Origin: Macrotis lagotis
Lineage: Eukaryota > Chordata > Mammalia > Peramelemorphia > Peramelidae
Assembly: GCF_037893015.1 (NCBI RefSeq)
Contig: NC_133661.1
Coordinates: forward strand, 239,947,105 to 240,011,104
DNA length: 64,000 nt
Reading direction: 5' to 3'
Both the position numbers and the translations under genes were made by a program. Every line of letters starts with the position of its first letter. The stretch's first letter is position 1. Under the pieces are notes generated by a model. The model was not told the DNA's origin. It saw only the letters and a program-made list of their open reading frames with translations, and ran no database searches. Shown one piece after another: positions 31,417 to 43,613 of the stretch.

Positions 31417-31679
31417 CAAGTGTTATTCTGTTTTTTGTCTTTATATCCCCAGCACCTAGAATATAATAAATGGTACTTTTTTTGATTTGATTGATTGACA
31501 AAGGTTGAAATAGTTTCAAGTTTGAACTCAAGTGCCATGATCCTGAATACGGTATTTTCTACTCTCTTAGAAACGGTTTCATCATCATCATGAAATATTG
31601 TCATCAAAGGGAAAAAAACTGAGAATAGAAAAAAGTACCTTTCAGGAGTGTGGTCCAGAGGAGAATTTTAACCAAACAA

Positions 31680-32198
31680 GGAAGAGGTAGTCATAAAGGA
31701 GAGCCTAGCCAGTTTCAACAGCATAAAGCCACAAAGATTTTTACATAAACAAAATCAATGTATATAAAATAGAAGAAATTATTGAATTGAGGATTATGGA
31801 GGTTTTGCCACAGATATTGATGATTAAAAAATTGAAATTCAAAACATGAGAATTAATACAAGTATATGTAGTTATGAAGAGCTATATGGTCAAAAGGTAT
31901 GAATAAATAATTTTCCAAAAAAAACTACAAGGTATTAATAATGACCACATGTAATTTTTCTCCAAATTATGGGTAATAAAAAGGAAATAAATCAAGAAAC
32001 AATGAGATTTTATCCTATAACTGGAAAATAGACAAGAATGACAAAAGTAAATGGAATGTTATAGAGAATATATGAAGACAAAGCACTAATACATATTATT
32101 ATGCATTGGCCCAATCAATCTGGAAAACAATTTAGAATTATGCAAGAAAATTGACTAAATTAATCATGCCTTTTGACCTAACAATTCTGTACCAGACA
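31680..32198 (+). mobile_element. Old L1 ORF2 fragment
   Basis: The word order matches the ORF2 end seen at 3500-4000: catgagaattaatacaagta (weak), atggtcaaaaggtatgaata, aatcaagaaacaatgagatt, aagaatgacaaaagtaaatg, gcccaatcaatctggaaaac, aatttagaattatgcaag and cttttgacctaacaattctg. Frames are broken throughout. A SINE ends it at the right. Confidence 0.65.
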
Positions 32199-32275
32199 CA
32201 CATTTTTTTTTAGGTTGTTTTTTTTTTTTGCAAGGCAGTGGGGTTAAGTGGCTTGCCCAAGGCCACACAGCTAGC
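32199..32275 (-). mobile_element. WSINE1-like SINE, partial
   Basis: T-rich start (the element's A tail), gcaaggcagtggggttaag, tggcttgcccaaggccacac and agctag, then the homology ends. Head and most of the body are absent. Confidence 0.8.
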
Positions 32276-32930
32276 TACCCTGGTTGGTAGTTGGTGTGGA
32301 TATAATTGGTCCCTTCTTCATAAGAGTTATTACCTGGGCTTAGGACTGGGGTGAAATCAGGACCAGTGGTATAAATCCTGGAGCAGTCAAAAAGTTCCTG
32401 TATGTATGTACCTATTAGTGTCAGCAGCTGATATTGGTAATGGTGAGGAAAAAGGACTCTTCCCAATGATTTCTCCTCTCAGTTATAGCTGTATGTCTGA
32501 GCTGGGGTAGCTCTGATGGTTTGGGGTGGCACTGCTATCCAAGACTTTTCGGTTTAGGATCCTTGGTTGTTTTACTCAGGTCTGAAATGATCAATACACA
32601 TCCTGCCTTGTTGTCTCTCCTATTTACATCACAGGGTTGTGGGAAAGTATTTTTTCAAGCTTTTTAAAAATCTTAAATTACTTTATCAATTTGAGCTAAT
32701 GTTATAATTGTTATTCTCCTTATGGCAATGTAATTTCACTGACCCTTTTAGTCTTAACAATAACTTCTAGATTGTCATTTCCTTTTTAAAAATACCAGAT
32801 TTATTTTCCCAACAGTAGAAAAACAGCTGATATTCAATCCTTTGCATTTAAGAGAAAAGAGAGATCTTTGCAAAGTTCTAGTCAGCTGCAGAATCACACC
32901 CTGAATAAATCAAACTAAAACCTTAGAAAT
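32276..32930. other. Unclassified DNA
   Basis: No gene. Positions 32280-32620 are slightly GC-richer and complex, with no family I recognise. The remainder is AT-rich. Confidence 0.4.
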
Positions 32931-32936
32931 CATCTA

Positions 32937-32938
<2 letters not shown>

Positions 32939-32982
<44 letters not shown>
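32939..32982. repeat. (CA)22 microsatellite
   Basis: Uninterrupted AC units from 32939 to 32982. Confidence 0.97.
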
Positions 32983-32984
<2 letters not shown>

Positions 32985-33232
32985 ACACAAAAGGAAATGG
33001 GTCATAGAAGTATAGGTCAGATTTCTAGAAACTTAGGTCCCTATATAAAGACCAACTGCTCCTTCTACTCTACTACTCAATACACTTTTTAAATGCATTA
33101 TTCATTCATAAAGTGGAGCTTATTTATATCTTATACACTTTTATATTTTGTATTTAACTAGGTAAATCACACATTAGTTCATTTGTATGTGTCTGTTATA
33201 TTTAAACATATTCTTTTCATACAAACCTAAGG

Positions 33233-33234
<2 letters not shown>

Positions 33235-33294
<60 letters not shown>
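33235..33294. repeat. (GA)30 microsatellite
   Basis: Sixty bases of perfect GA, preceded by GGGG. It lies about 250 bases from the CA repeat. Confidence 0.97.
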
Positions 33295-33299
<5 letters not shown>

Positions 33300-35615
33300 T
33301 GGGCTAAAACTAGCCTTTTAACCTTTTAACCTCTGGAGCCCAGAAAGAATTCTGGCTAAAATTTAGAAAAAAATTAAACTTGACAAGTTTCATCTCTATT
33401 CTCTTTCCTTCACATCAACAACTTCTAACATTCAATATGACCTTTGTTCTAAAAAGTCCCAGAACTAGCAGAGAAAACTTCCAGATACTGGATTGAAAGA
33501 GGATTCAGATTTATACTAGACTGGTTTTGCAGCATAATGGGTCAAGGGGCTTCCGTGCAGAAGAACAGTTATTGCCAAAGGAATTGACAAGATCGTTCAA
33601 GCAAACTGGAGCAATATTCTTGTTTCCATGTATGATTCTCTTGGTACTAAGGAAATAGTAATAAAGAGAAGAGAGTAACTTTGATGTGAATGGAAAATCC
33701 TTTCTGAAGAAAACATACTTCCATGCCACTGTGGTATTTCTCTCAAGGCTTATTCCTACATGACTGGGATATGAACATTCATATAATGAAGGGGAAAAAA
33801 ATAAATTAGTCCCTCAATCTACATATTATCCCAGCTTTGGGGGTAAAATAGATATCTTAACCACTGGAGTTGTCAGTCCAGGACCTTTTCACAATAAAGC
33901 CTTCTCTATTTAAAAACAAAGCATTATAAAACAAAGAGATAGAACAACTATCTGAAAGGAATATTGGAGTGAATTGTTTGCTTTTTCTTTTCAGATAAAT
34001 ATAAAATGAATTCTCTCCTTCCTAACAAGACTTACTAATAATATATGCCATTTGAACGACTTGAATGAATTAATGGATTTACTTTGCTTTAACAATCTCA
34101 CTCTACTTTGTGTCTCTCCTCCCACCTCCCATCCCCTCTAATCTTAATAGTCTTTCTCCCTTTCTCTTCTTCTGCCTCCACACAAAGACCCATTTTTTCT
34201 TTTTCAACACACTTTTAAAATTACTATTTAATGATTCTTTTAAAAAAAACATAATCCCCTTTGTCTGACATGCTGCCCACTTCCATATACCATATATTGA
34301 TTTTCTACCTCTGATAATGAATTGTGATGCCATTTAATAGTAGCCTCATTGTGAATAATAACATTCTGAGACTCAAAAGTCTCAGTTATGTCTTACACTA
34401 CTATCACATGAGCTCTAGGTTTTCTTGTCCCATTCCACCCTACTCCCAGCCACACTCTTCAAATATAGAAACTGCAGAGAACTCAGAAATTTGTCATACA
34501 GATAGTTTTTAATTCAGCTTTCTTGTCCCAGTCTCCCATGAATGATACCAGAACACAACGTATTCTCTGTGTATTCATACCCTTTCCCAAGACTCCTCTA
34601 TTTTCTTTGTCTGTTTCCCATGATTTCTCTTCTCCTCCCTCCTTTTGCATCTCTCTCTCCTTCAATATTGCCTCTCTCCCTCCTTCATAGGCTTAACCTT
34701 TCTACTTTCATTTCTGCTCAAACTGTATATGCTAAAACAAGACCTCATTCAACACACTCAGATTTAGGTTCTATCTTGACTACCTTAGTGAACACCTGGG
34801 CTAAGAGACTATTCCCAGGCTATTTACATTAGTTATAACATTTACTTAACAAAGTCAATGGACTAAAACTTGTCATTTGACAGATGCATACCCCTACAAC
34901 CTTAATCGAACCACTGAAATACTCTTGCTAATCTCAGCTTCTTAAATGCCAGTTGTGGCCTTTCCTTTTCACTGCTCTTTCCTGTGGTATGTCTGAGATT
35001 ATAACTACCCTGATACTTCTGTAAGAAAGAAGCAGCTACTATCCAGAATAGCAATTTATTAGCAAAGTAGAAGATAAGTAGAAGGGTGTAATCAGAATGT
35101 CAGATAAAGAGGATTATGGAGATTTTTTAATGCCATTAAATTGGAATTTAATAAATCTGATGGAAAGTATGACATGTATTGTTGAGTTGGGACAGAAGAG
35201 GGAAAAAATTGTGTTAAAGTAGGGAGAATTGAAGGGGCGACAAGATGTCTACTCCCTGTTACGGCATTTGGACATTTTTTTTTAATGGAAAAGGCCAGGG
35301 GAGGAATCTAAAGAGAAGGATGTGACATGTGACTGATGTCTAGAAGGTAAATATAATAAGAAACATAGGTTCCTCCACTCCCAAAAATTCAGGAAAAAAA
35401 ACATAAACCATCAATATCAAGTCAAATAGGAGAAGATAGAAGTATAGGACTGGGATTAGAACATGACAAGAATCTATGATTTTAAGGTCTCTTTTCTCTC
35501 CCCACTTCATACATCCTTAGCAACTTCCTGATGCTGGAAATTGCTTTGGTATAAAGATGAAATCTTTCATTTCATGAGACAAAATTTTAAAAATAAAAAC
35601 ACTGGTTAAGGTTGT
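33300..35615. other. About 2.3 kb without recognised repeats
   Basis: No gene I can support. 34096-34200 and 34555-34700 are pyrimidine-rich. Open frames up to 96 codons occur there on both strands as a result of composition. The stretch 33400-33790 is complex sequence and could be a conserved element. Confidence 0.35.
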
Positions 35616-35621
35616 TCCAAT

Positions 35622-35795
35622 GGAATGAGTATTGACTACATATACAGTTAGTGGGGTTAAGTTCAAACCCACTTCTGATATTTATGACCTTGGCCAAATC
35701 ACTTAACCTCTATGGAAATCATGTCTATAAAATGAGGTTGGACTACATCATCTCTTGGGTCTCTTCCACCTTTTAGATTTATGAGCCTAAGAGGT
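35622..35795 (+). repeat. MIR-like SINE
   Basis: Head gttccaatggaatgagtatt, aagttcaaacccacttctg, core gaccttggccaaatcactta, tail tataaaatgaggttggac and ggtctcttccaccttttag. Confidence 0.75.
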
Positions 35796-36265
35796 TAGAC
35801 AGCAAAGGAATGGTCATTCACATTGAAGGTTCATCAGCTAATTATAAGTGACTGGTTTCAACTTCTCTCTTGATTTGAGGGGAGAGAACTAGACTCTATG
35901 GGGTTCCTGAAATAACAGGAAATTTTATTCCAAAGTTCAAGAAAAGCAAAGTCAGAGACGAAAAAATTATTTTAAGGATTAATCAACTTGAACTAGAAAC
36001 AGTTCTATTTATATTCAACTGGAAGGGATCAGTTATATTTATTTAATTAAGTATTTTTTTTTCATAAATCCAGCAATGCCTGCCACCTTGTTTCCTATGC
36101 CTCATAAGATTTAGGTTTGGGGATTTGGGGTTTATTTGTTTTTTAAGTGATTATTATAAGAAAAATTCTTTTTAGAGGGTACGTGTGAATCAAAATGTCA
36201 TTGAATAAAATTCATACATCTTCTCACTGCAAACATAATGCTTAGCCAGTAATAAGACATATGCT
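35796..36265. other. Anonymous DNA
   Basis: No gene or recognised repeat. Confidence 0.4.
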
Positions 36266-36267
36266 AC

Positions 36268-36615
36268 AGTCATAGTGGGGAAAACTTAGGATCAGGAATA
36301 AATAAAGCTGAGTTCTAGTCCTAACTTTCCTAATGACTATTTGAATAAATGGATAATTTTTTTCTCAAATTTGAAGGCTCTTTTTCCTCCATATAGAAAC
36401 AACATGAAGGCAGTAATGCTAATTACTTCTATACCATCTTCATGCCTTCCCCCTCCCAACCCACCCCTATCAAATCATCCCCCTCTTCTCTGTCTCAGCT
36501 CAACTATTACCACCTACTTCACAGTAAAGTTGTGAGGATGAATCAATAAGATCTTGAAGACACTCCGAGCTATTTGGAGAATCATGGTATTTAAATTCTG
36601 TTATTATTATTATAG
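36268..36615 (+). repeat. MIR-like SINE with interrupted middle
   Basis: Head side at 36268-36345 (tcagtcatagtggggaaaac, gagttctagtcctaacttt). 3' side at 36498-36615 (agtaaagttgtgaggatga, aatcaataag and gagaatcatggtatttaaat ending in ATT units). Between them lies about 150 bases of other sequence. Confidence 0.55.
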
Positions 36616-36789
36616 GGACAAACCATAGCATCAATTTTGTTTCAAAGCAGATTTTCACCTCCAAAGTCATATTTATAAAACTGGAAGAAGGAAAAGTGTT
36701 GAACCTAAAAACTTATGAATCCAAGACTGGGCTGTTTCTAATTCTTTCTAAATCCTTTGATAACATATGCCCTTCTGACTCTAAGAATG

Positions 36790-36890
36790 ATTGAAAAAGG
36801 TATTTATAAGTACATACAATGTTCCAAGTACTATGGTAAACACTGTGGATTCTCATGGAGTTTACATTCTAGCAGGTAAGACAACACTAA
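36790..36890 (-). repeat. L2-type 3' end
   Basis: tataagtacatacaatgttc, caagtactatggtaaacact and catggagtttacattctag follow the reverse L2 tail order. Confidence 0.5.
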
Positions 36891-37144
36891 TAGAAGACCT
36901 TGACTTGGAAAATGGGGTCCAGATGGCAAGAGTATAATGGGCAGCATAGCTAGGGATGTCTAGAAAGTGATGTTAAAGTTTGGACTAAATAAAGTGAAAG
37001 CTCATCATCAAACAAACCCAGGATCCCAGAGTAGGGAGTCCAGATTTCATCAGCCATTTGATCAGAAACCCAGGAATCTCCAACCTCACTCACCTGAAGG
37101 GAAAGAAGTCAGGAGTAGGATAGGGAGAGACTTGAGGAATGATT

Positions 37145-37335
37145 GGATTTATGTCTGGCTCCCTGGGCAGGTTATTTAACCTCTTGCTTCAGTTTTCTCA
37201 TCTATAAAATAGAGATAATAAAGCACTTAACTCTCTTGATTATTAGGAGGAAAAAAGATAATATTTATAAAGCACTTTGTAATATTATGGTAGCATATAA
37301 ATAGTAACTATTAATAGTATTATTATCTAACGATG
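37145..37335 (+). repeat. MIR-like SINE, head missing
   Basis: gtctggctccctgggcagg, ttatttaacctcttgcttca, gttttctcatctataaaata, a long 3' part (ataaagcactttgtaatatt) and aactattaatagtattatta. Confidence 0.75.
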
Positions 37336-37339
37336 CCTC

Positions 37340-37399
37340 ATGATATACCTCAATGATTATACACTACTTAGCACAATTTCTGGAACATAGTAAGTTCTT
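37340..37399 (+). repeat. L2 3' tip
   Basis: tacactacttagcacaattt and ctggaacatagtaagttc are the last bases of an L2 3' end. A SINE follows directly. Confidence 0.55.
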
Positions 37400-37543
37400 T
37401 TTTGTATTTTGAGGTTTTGTGGAGCCATGGGGTTTGCCCAAGGTCACACAGCTAATAAATATCAAGTGTTTGAGGACACATTTGAACTTGGGTCCTCCTG
37501 ACACAGGGTCAGGGTTCTATCTACTGTGCCACCTAGCTGCCCC
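37400..37543 (-). mobile_element. tRNA-headed SINE, WSINE1-like
   Basis: Reverse order: T-rich end, gggtttgcccaaggtcacac, agctaataaatatcaagtg, gggtcctcctgacacagggt and the head end tctactgtgccacctagctg ccc. The segment near gtttgaggacacatttgaac is more diverged than in the other WSINE1-like copies. Confidence 0.8.
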
Positions 37544-37974
37544 TATTATTATTATTTTATACAAATTGTGTTCATTATCACAGTATTATAAGATCATATT
37601 ACGGATACTGGTCTAAAAAAGGAAGGCATTGGATGGGGAGTTGAAGCTATGGAATTTGAGTAGATGTCTACCCTAAAATGTCATGAATTTTGTAGTAATT
37701 TTCAAGGGAGCCATGACTGAGGGAAGCCCAAGATATTGCATCAAAATAAGGCCAGGGTTGAAATGAGTAATCAATAATAAGATACTCTCCAGAAGGTTGA
37801 AATGCCTGATCTATAAGGGTCTTTCCAGATCTATAAGGTCTATTATCAATGCATTCTTGAATCTAAAAATCTAATTAATTTCTAGCAATTCTAATAACAG
37901 GAAGTTTAACATTAATTAGCTTGACTCCAGACCTTGAGATCTGGGTAAGATATTTCATTTGAAAGAAGGAAAGA

Positions 37975-38210
37975 ATGAAGAAAGGAAATGGACACTAAGC
38001 ACTTTACAAAGACTATCTTATTTGATGCTTACAACAAACCTGGGAGATGGGTACTATTATTATCTCCATTTCACAATTGAAAAAACTGTGGCAGATGCTA
38101 AGGGACTTACCCAGGGTCACACATGTCTGAGATCACATTTGAACTAAAATCTTTCCCCCTCCAAGCACAGGACTAAATTCATTGTTACCATCTGACTATC
38201 TCTGACATAG
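37975..38210 (-). repeat. MIR-like SINE
   Basis: aagcactttacaaagactat, ttgatgcttacaacaaacct, attatctccatttcacaat, gacttacccagggtcacaca and cacatttgaactaaaatct run in reverse. Confidence 0.75.
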
Positions 38211-38314
38211 ACCTCTGAAAGAATAGGGAAAAAAAAGAAAGGAGGGAAGTTATATAACACAGTTTTGTGGAAGTAAACCTGATAGAGAGAGTAAACCACA
38301 AATAAACAAATAAG

Positions 38315-38575
38315 AAAGGGAATACGTGATGAAGATGATAGAGTACTAGACCTACAATCAAGAAAGACTCATCTTCCTGAGTCTAAATCCAGCCTCAAAT
38401 ACTGAACAAATGTGGTACCCTGGACAAGTCAGTTAACTCTATTTTCCTCAGTTTTCTCATTTGTAAAATGATGGCAGGTAAGGTAATAGCAAACCACTCC
38501 ATTATGTTTGCCACAAAAAATACCAAATCAGGTCGTGAAGAGTTAGACACAACTGAAAATGTCTGAATAAATAAA
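38315..38575 (+). mobile_element. MAR1-like SINE, full length
   Basis: Head gatagagtactagacctac, gagtctaaatccagcctca, core (accctggacaagtcagttaa), tcagttttctcatttgtaaa, taatagcaaaccactccatt and tail gttagacacaactgaaaatg. Confidence 0.85.
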
Positions 38576-38579
38576 GGAC

Positions 38580-39955
38580 ATAGATAGGTGTATCTGAATT
38601 ACTTTTCCCAGCCTCCTCTCCCATTAAGATTTCCAAAGGCAAGTAGAAATAAAAGAACATTCAAGAATATTACTGTATAGAACCAAATCAAGGAAGTATT
38701 TGAAGAACTGAAGATACTACAGAGCAAGACAAATCAACTATTTAATCTCTTACCTTTTTAATATACCCCCTCCACTTCTTCCCCATTCTACCTCAATCAT
38801 CATCTCCATCTCCCCCTTTTTCTTCTTCAACTTAGAACAAAAATGATTTAAGGCTCATCTACAATAGGTGAGAAAACATGTGGATATTTTTAGAAAAGAA
38901 ATGTTTGGGGGACTATGCTAAAATAAATTATCTCAATAACACATACTAAAAGCATGACAGTATGCAAAATCATCATATCTAAAAATGAACCATTTGGGAC
39001 CTGGAAAAAGACTGATAAAAGTTAAGACAAATGATGGGCTTTTGTATCATGAGTCTTAATAGAAACCATAATAAATCTAGAGAAAATGGAAACAAATCTA
39101 CAGAATTTTATATTACAGAGTTCACTACAATATTCAAAGTCATAGGTGATCAAAGGAGATTTAAGATAATGAATCATTACTCTCTGTGCCTTATTTTGGT
39201 CCCAAATCATGATCAATTATGTATTTAAAAGAAATGTATATGTCCCTTTCGTAGAATTTACTCATAAATTCAAATCAGTGCCTCTCTCAATTATGCTGAT
39301 ATTCTTCATATCTCCAGGCTTATCACTAGAAAGGAGAGTACACATTAGTTATTCCATTCATTCATTCATTTAAGTGGTAAGAATTAAATGCCTATATCTC
39401 CTTCCTTTTTCTGTATTTAATATCTTCATCTTTGCAACTCCTTGTTATAATAATTAGCTTGTTTTAAAGCACAAGAGGCAATAAAATGACCCTTAAGTTT
39501 CACTTGATTCTTTTATCTTCAGCTTTAGGGAATTTATTATAAATAAAAAGTTCTGAGTTCAGTCACAATTTCTCCAAGCACCTAGATTGTAAATTTCCTC
39601 ATCTATGCATTGGGTACTCTGTTTAGCCTTATATTTATAACCATATCTAGTCTTCATGATTTAATGAAAATTCAGTTTATTGGAAACATTCGGATAACAC
39701 AACAGCAGATTATGTAATAACATTTGTGACTAGACAGGAATCTGGAGGGGAAGCTAGTGAAAAATCTGACTTTTTTTCTGGAACTTCCCTCTACCTCAAA
39801 ATGCCTATAGAACCAATAACTCTCCTTAATTTCTCCTATCTCCATATCTGTCCTCCTTTTACTCTATTCTTACTCTTACCTCTAAAATTCAGAATCTCAG
39901 AATTACTCTTCCCAAGTTCTGAACTAACTTATTCCTTTTATCTTTATTATTAAAA
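38580..39955. other. About 1.4 kb of anonymous AT-rich DNA
   Basis: No gene or recognised repeat. A short (ATTC)n run occurs near 39352-39370. Confidence 0.4.
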
Positions 39956-40009
39956 AAAATGTGAGATGCACAAATTTAGATGCAATGCCATTCCAAATGT
40001 TCATAGGGA

Positions 40010-40151
40010 CTATTTGTGCCCAAGTTTTGTTAGAGAATTTCATCCTCCTATTAGTGAGATCAGTTACAGTCAGGCACACTGTACCTTAACCCCAACATTA
40101 GTGATTTCACTTTGGTCTTCTTAGAGTACAATGGACAACAACCAATAACCA
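40010..40151 (+). repeat. RTE-tailed SINE fragment
   Basis: The tail is recognisable: cagtcaggcacactgtacc, ttaaccccaacattagtgat, ttcactttggtcttcttaga and gtacaatggacaacaacc. It ends like the tails at 23418 and 54302. Head not found. Confidence 0.6.
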
Positions 40152-40339
40152 ATCCTTTTTTATACAATTTGTTTAGGCTGGTTCAGTCTCTCAGCAACCT
40201 ATGAAAGACTTTGATTGATTCAAGAATGTGTTTATGCCTATTCAAACTGAATTTTGATTGTTTGATTCAATTTAAAAAAGTGGTTTCATCTAGTCAATAT
40301 TCCAAGGCCAAATCAAGTGATTTTAATAGTTTTGATCTC

Positions 40340-40435
40340 ATATAGATAAATATGTATATATGTATACATATATATAGATAGGTATATGTATATATCAAAT
40401 ATATATGTATGTAAACATATCTTTATATTTTTAAT
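40340..40435. repeat. (TA)n/(TATG)n-rich stretch
   Basis: Degenerate TATA and GTATA units. Confidence 0.8.
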
Positions 40436-40439
40436 ATTA

Positions 40440-41830
40440 TATCTTAAAATTTACCAAGAAACCACGTTTAAAATATGGGCATCTAATTTGCTATAACCAA
40501 TCAGGAGATTCTTAGTGGTAATCCTAATGAGTTACAACCCATTAGGGACTTTCTTCCTTAAAAAATCTGTTTAATGATATAAAATGGATTCAATCAAATG
40601 TTGAGATCCAGTTCCAGAAGATGTGATTTTCAAGAATGTATGCATCTAAGTTAAAAAACAGTTTAAAGATGGAAAGATTTCATAAAACTATAGAAATGAA
40701 GCCTAATTTCATTCTCTTTCTCTCTATAATCCTATGCAAGATGTCTAAAATGAATTTCAATAGTTCATATTAAGACTTTTGGAACACCCTGTTTATCTTT
40801 CTTTTATGCCCCTGTGGAGGAAGCATTAGGAACTATATACTCAGCTGACAAGAAAGGGTACCATTCTTTTCACTCACATAAAATTCTATGGAATAAATAG
40901 AATTTGGCTAATAACTACCTACCTTTCTTTGTGGAAAACATATCACAGAGGACTCAGCCTGCATGGGTTATTAAAGGATGTGGTATAAAAGGACTTTCCC
41001 ACCTGCAAATGAAGTTTTTTTCCCTCTCTTTCAGTAATTAATCCTTGAGCACAAAGAATTTCTAGCAGTCGTTTTGCTGATCTGTCTCTTGTTCTACCCA
41101 TTTCAAGTTCAAGACTAATAGGAAAAACTGAAAAATTAATTATAGCTAATGGGGAGGAAATGGAAAGGACTAATAAATTATCCCTCACATATGAAATGAA
41201 AAGTCTCATAGAATCCTAGCTAAATAGCCAATCCTCACCTTTACAGATGAGAAGCCAGAAGCAGAGAAGACTTAAAAGCAAAAATTATTTTAATTATTTC
41301 TCATACAAAAACTAGTTAGTAAGAACACTAGAAATGCAATCAGAAAACCTTAGTTCAAGACATAGCTCTGATAGAAACAAGCAGGATGAACTTGAACCAG
41401 TTGGGCCACCTCTAAACTTCCATTGTAAGACAAAGATTGTAATACAGTTGTGTGACTGCAAATTACAGTTGTACATCACAGGTTGAATGTGAGAGATGTA
41501 CTTTTTAGCTTTAAAATACAATATAAAGAATTCTCCCCCCCCTAACTTGCACCTAACCTAATATTTCCATTTCAGATAGATATTATTATTGATCATCATT
41601 TGTACCCATTTTATCCTAGGAAGGGAATAGCAAAATAGAAAGGAGACTTCAAAAGGATCATCACAGAGGACAGAGTCAAGAAATATATTCTGGTAACAAT
41701 TTCATGGGAAAGTTTCATTTAATCCATTGTGCTTAAGAGAGTTAGGAAGGAAAGGGGAGAGGGTAGAATATCAAGACCGTATTTGAGGGTTGATTTGACT
41801 AAAGGTATCTTTTTTAAAGTAATGTGTGGT
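40440..41830. other. Mostly anonymous DNA
   Basis: No gene. Weak MIR scraps may lie at 41225-41275 (cctttacagatgagaagcc, minus) and 41325-41430 (accttagttcaagacatag, plus). Confidence 0.35.
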
Positions 41831-41834
41831 ATGG

Positions 41835-42062
41835 AAACTGGCTGCCTTTGAGTGAAGGCCTGAGTTTAAATCCAGCCTGAGATACTTACTAGCTTCGTGA
41901 CCCTGGGTAAGTTACTTAACTCTATTTGCCACAGTTTTCTCATCTGTAAATTTAACTGGAGAAGAAAATAACAAACTATTCTAGTATTTTTGCCAAAAAA
42001 AAAAAAAAAAAAAAAAAAAACTAAAGTGATGTCCCAAAGAGTCTGAAATTCATGACTGAAAA
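41835..42062 (+). mobile_element. MAR1-like SINE with expanded internal A-run
   Basis: gcctgagtttaaatccagcc, gaccctgggtaagttactta, gttttctcatctgtaaattt, gaagaaaataacaaactatt, agtatttttgcc and then A26 (41995-42020) where the family has ccaagaaaacccc, followed by the tail gatgtcccaaagagtctga. The A-run is inside the element, not at its end. Confidence 0.85.
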
Positions 42063-42069
42063 TCAAGAA

Positions 42070-42340
42070 CAATTTCCTGATTCCTGGGCTCTATCTACTA
42101 TGCCACCTAGCTTCAAAGGACCTGGGTTCAAGTGCTGATAACACAACTTCTATGATCTTTTAATTTCTCTAGGCCTTAAGAATCCACATACAGGCTCCAA
42201 TCTAGTCTAGTCTCATTTTACAGATGAAAAACTGAAAGCAAGTCACCTCTCTGAGCCTCTGTTTCTTTATCTATATATAATGACATATTAGACAATCTCA
42301 AAAGCCTCCTCCAGATATCATATTCTTTATAGTTAAACAA
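42070..42340. repeat. Cluster of three SINE fragments
   Basis: 42072-42113 is a minus-strand SINE head (ggctctatctactatgcca). 42118-42180 is a plus-strand MIR head and core (gacctgggttcaagtgctg). 42230-42340 is a plus-strand MIR core and tail (caagtcacctctctgagcct). Probably a rearranged older SINE pair. Confidence 0.55.
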
Positions 42341-43029
42341 TATTTTGGAGGTCAAGCCCTACATTTAACTGTTTCATATAATAGAAAAGAGTTCAGGAAA
42401 GTAGAATACTTTTTATTCTGTTCAGGAAAGGACACAGGAAGAACAAGGAAAGAATAAGTCACTTTATTGATTAAGTTTCTAAAACTAACTTTTCCTCCAA
42501 AGAAGTACTACTCAGAAAATTTCACAATTAGGAAAGTCACTCCGTGAACATATATTTTAGGCATCCAAGATAGTGCAGTAAGGATTTTTAGAGACAGTGA
42601 GAAAGGAGGATTAGAGGGGAAAATGCAGGTAGGAATAATAAGGTTGCTGCAGAAAACCTTTCCAATGCTCTTTGTCAGTCCATTGATAGAGGGAATCAGC
42701 TCGAGGGCAGAGGAAGGAGGAGGGAGAGTGGGAGGAAAGTCAGACTAGAAACCTTTCTTGCAGCATTCTGGGAGAATGATATTTCTTTGATTATATTTCA
42801 CTACACTGTAGTGAATCACTGTTGCCCTCAAAGGTCAAAAACATGTTAGTATCCTGGAATGAATCAACTTAATCTTAAACCACATCAGTGGCCCTAAACG
42901 ACAGAAGAGTCTCCTAATCTTGAAGGAGAGTTGGAGATATAGGGCCTCTAGGAACACATTCAGCTTTTTCCTTGGATTTCCAATTGTGTTGATCGAAAAG
43001 GATGTGGAAACTTTTATACTAGTTAATTT
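42341..43029. other. Anonymous DNA
   Basis: No gene or recognised repeat. Purine-rich at 42590-42620 and 42705-42740. Confidence 0.4.
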
Positions 43030-43210
43030 TCATGGTCTGTCATTCAACGAGTATGTAAGAGTCTTACATATGCCAGTGCATTTAGTTGGTAATACAAAGA
43101 TAAAAATGAAACAATTCTTGCCGTCAAAAGGTTTACATTCACTAGAGGGGAAAAAGTGTACATTAAAAAAATAGGACACATAGAAAATAAACAGAAGACA
43201 GTGGGGAGGG
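43030..43210 (-). repeat. L2-type 3' end, extended
   Basis: gtcttacatatgccagtgca, gttggtaatacaaagataaa, aacaattcttgccgtcaaaa, ggtttacattcactagagg and onward to ggggagggcaggg, in reverse L2 order. Confidence 0.55.
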
Positions 43211-43613
43211 CAGGGTGAAATGAGGAGGGAATTTCTCCCATTTGAGAGGATCAATAGAAGCTAGCAAGCCCCTGAATCTTGTACTTGTATTTCCTTCTTT
43301 TCCTCCCCTTTCCCTACAACAAGGGGAAGTCCAGACCTCTCCTATTTCCTCAATCCTTAGGGAAAAGTTTTAGGGAGGCAAAGTAGTCTCCTGGATCTGA
43401 TAGGCTCTGGCTTCTCCTATACCTGGTTACCTAAAGGGATTACAAAAGGCTCAAGCAGAGGCATAAGGGAGCTGAGGCAGACTTGGATATGTGAAGACCT
43501 CAGTCATCTTCACATCAAAATGAGAATGGTTGAACATAAGTAACATTAACTACTAATATAGCTCTGTTGTATACCCTTTTTGTTTTAGAGCAAAGTGAGC
43601 CTTTAAGGACATC

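Larger units (their letters stand above)
30985..31490 (+). repeat. L2 3' end, split by a MAR1-like SINE
   Basis: First part: cctcataagtgctacctcct, gcatgaagtatttactattt and gattgtattcttgactcccc. After the SINE: ccaatggaatgtaagatcct, gtttatatccccagcac-like text at 31437-31456 and agaatataataaatgg ending gattgattgac. Strand and order agree across the insertion. Confidence 0.75.
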
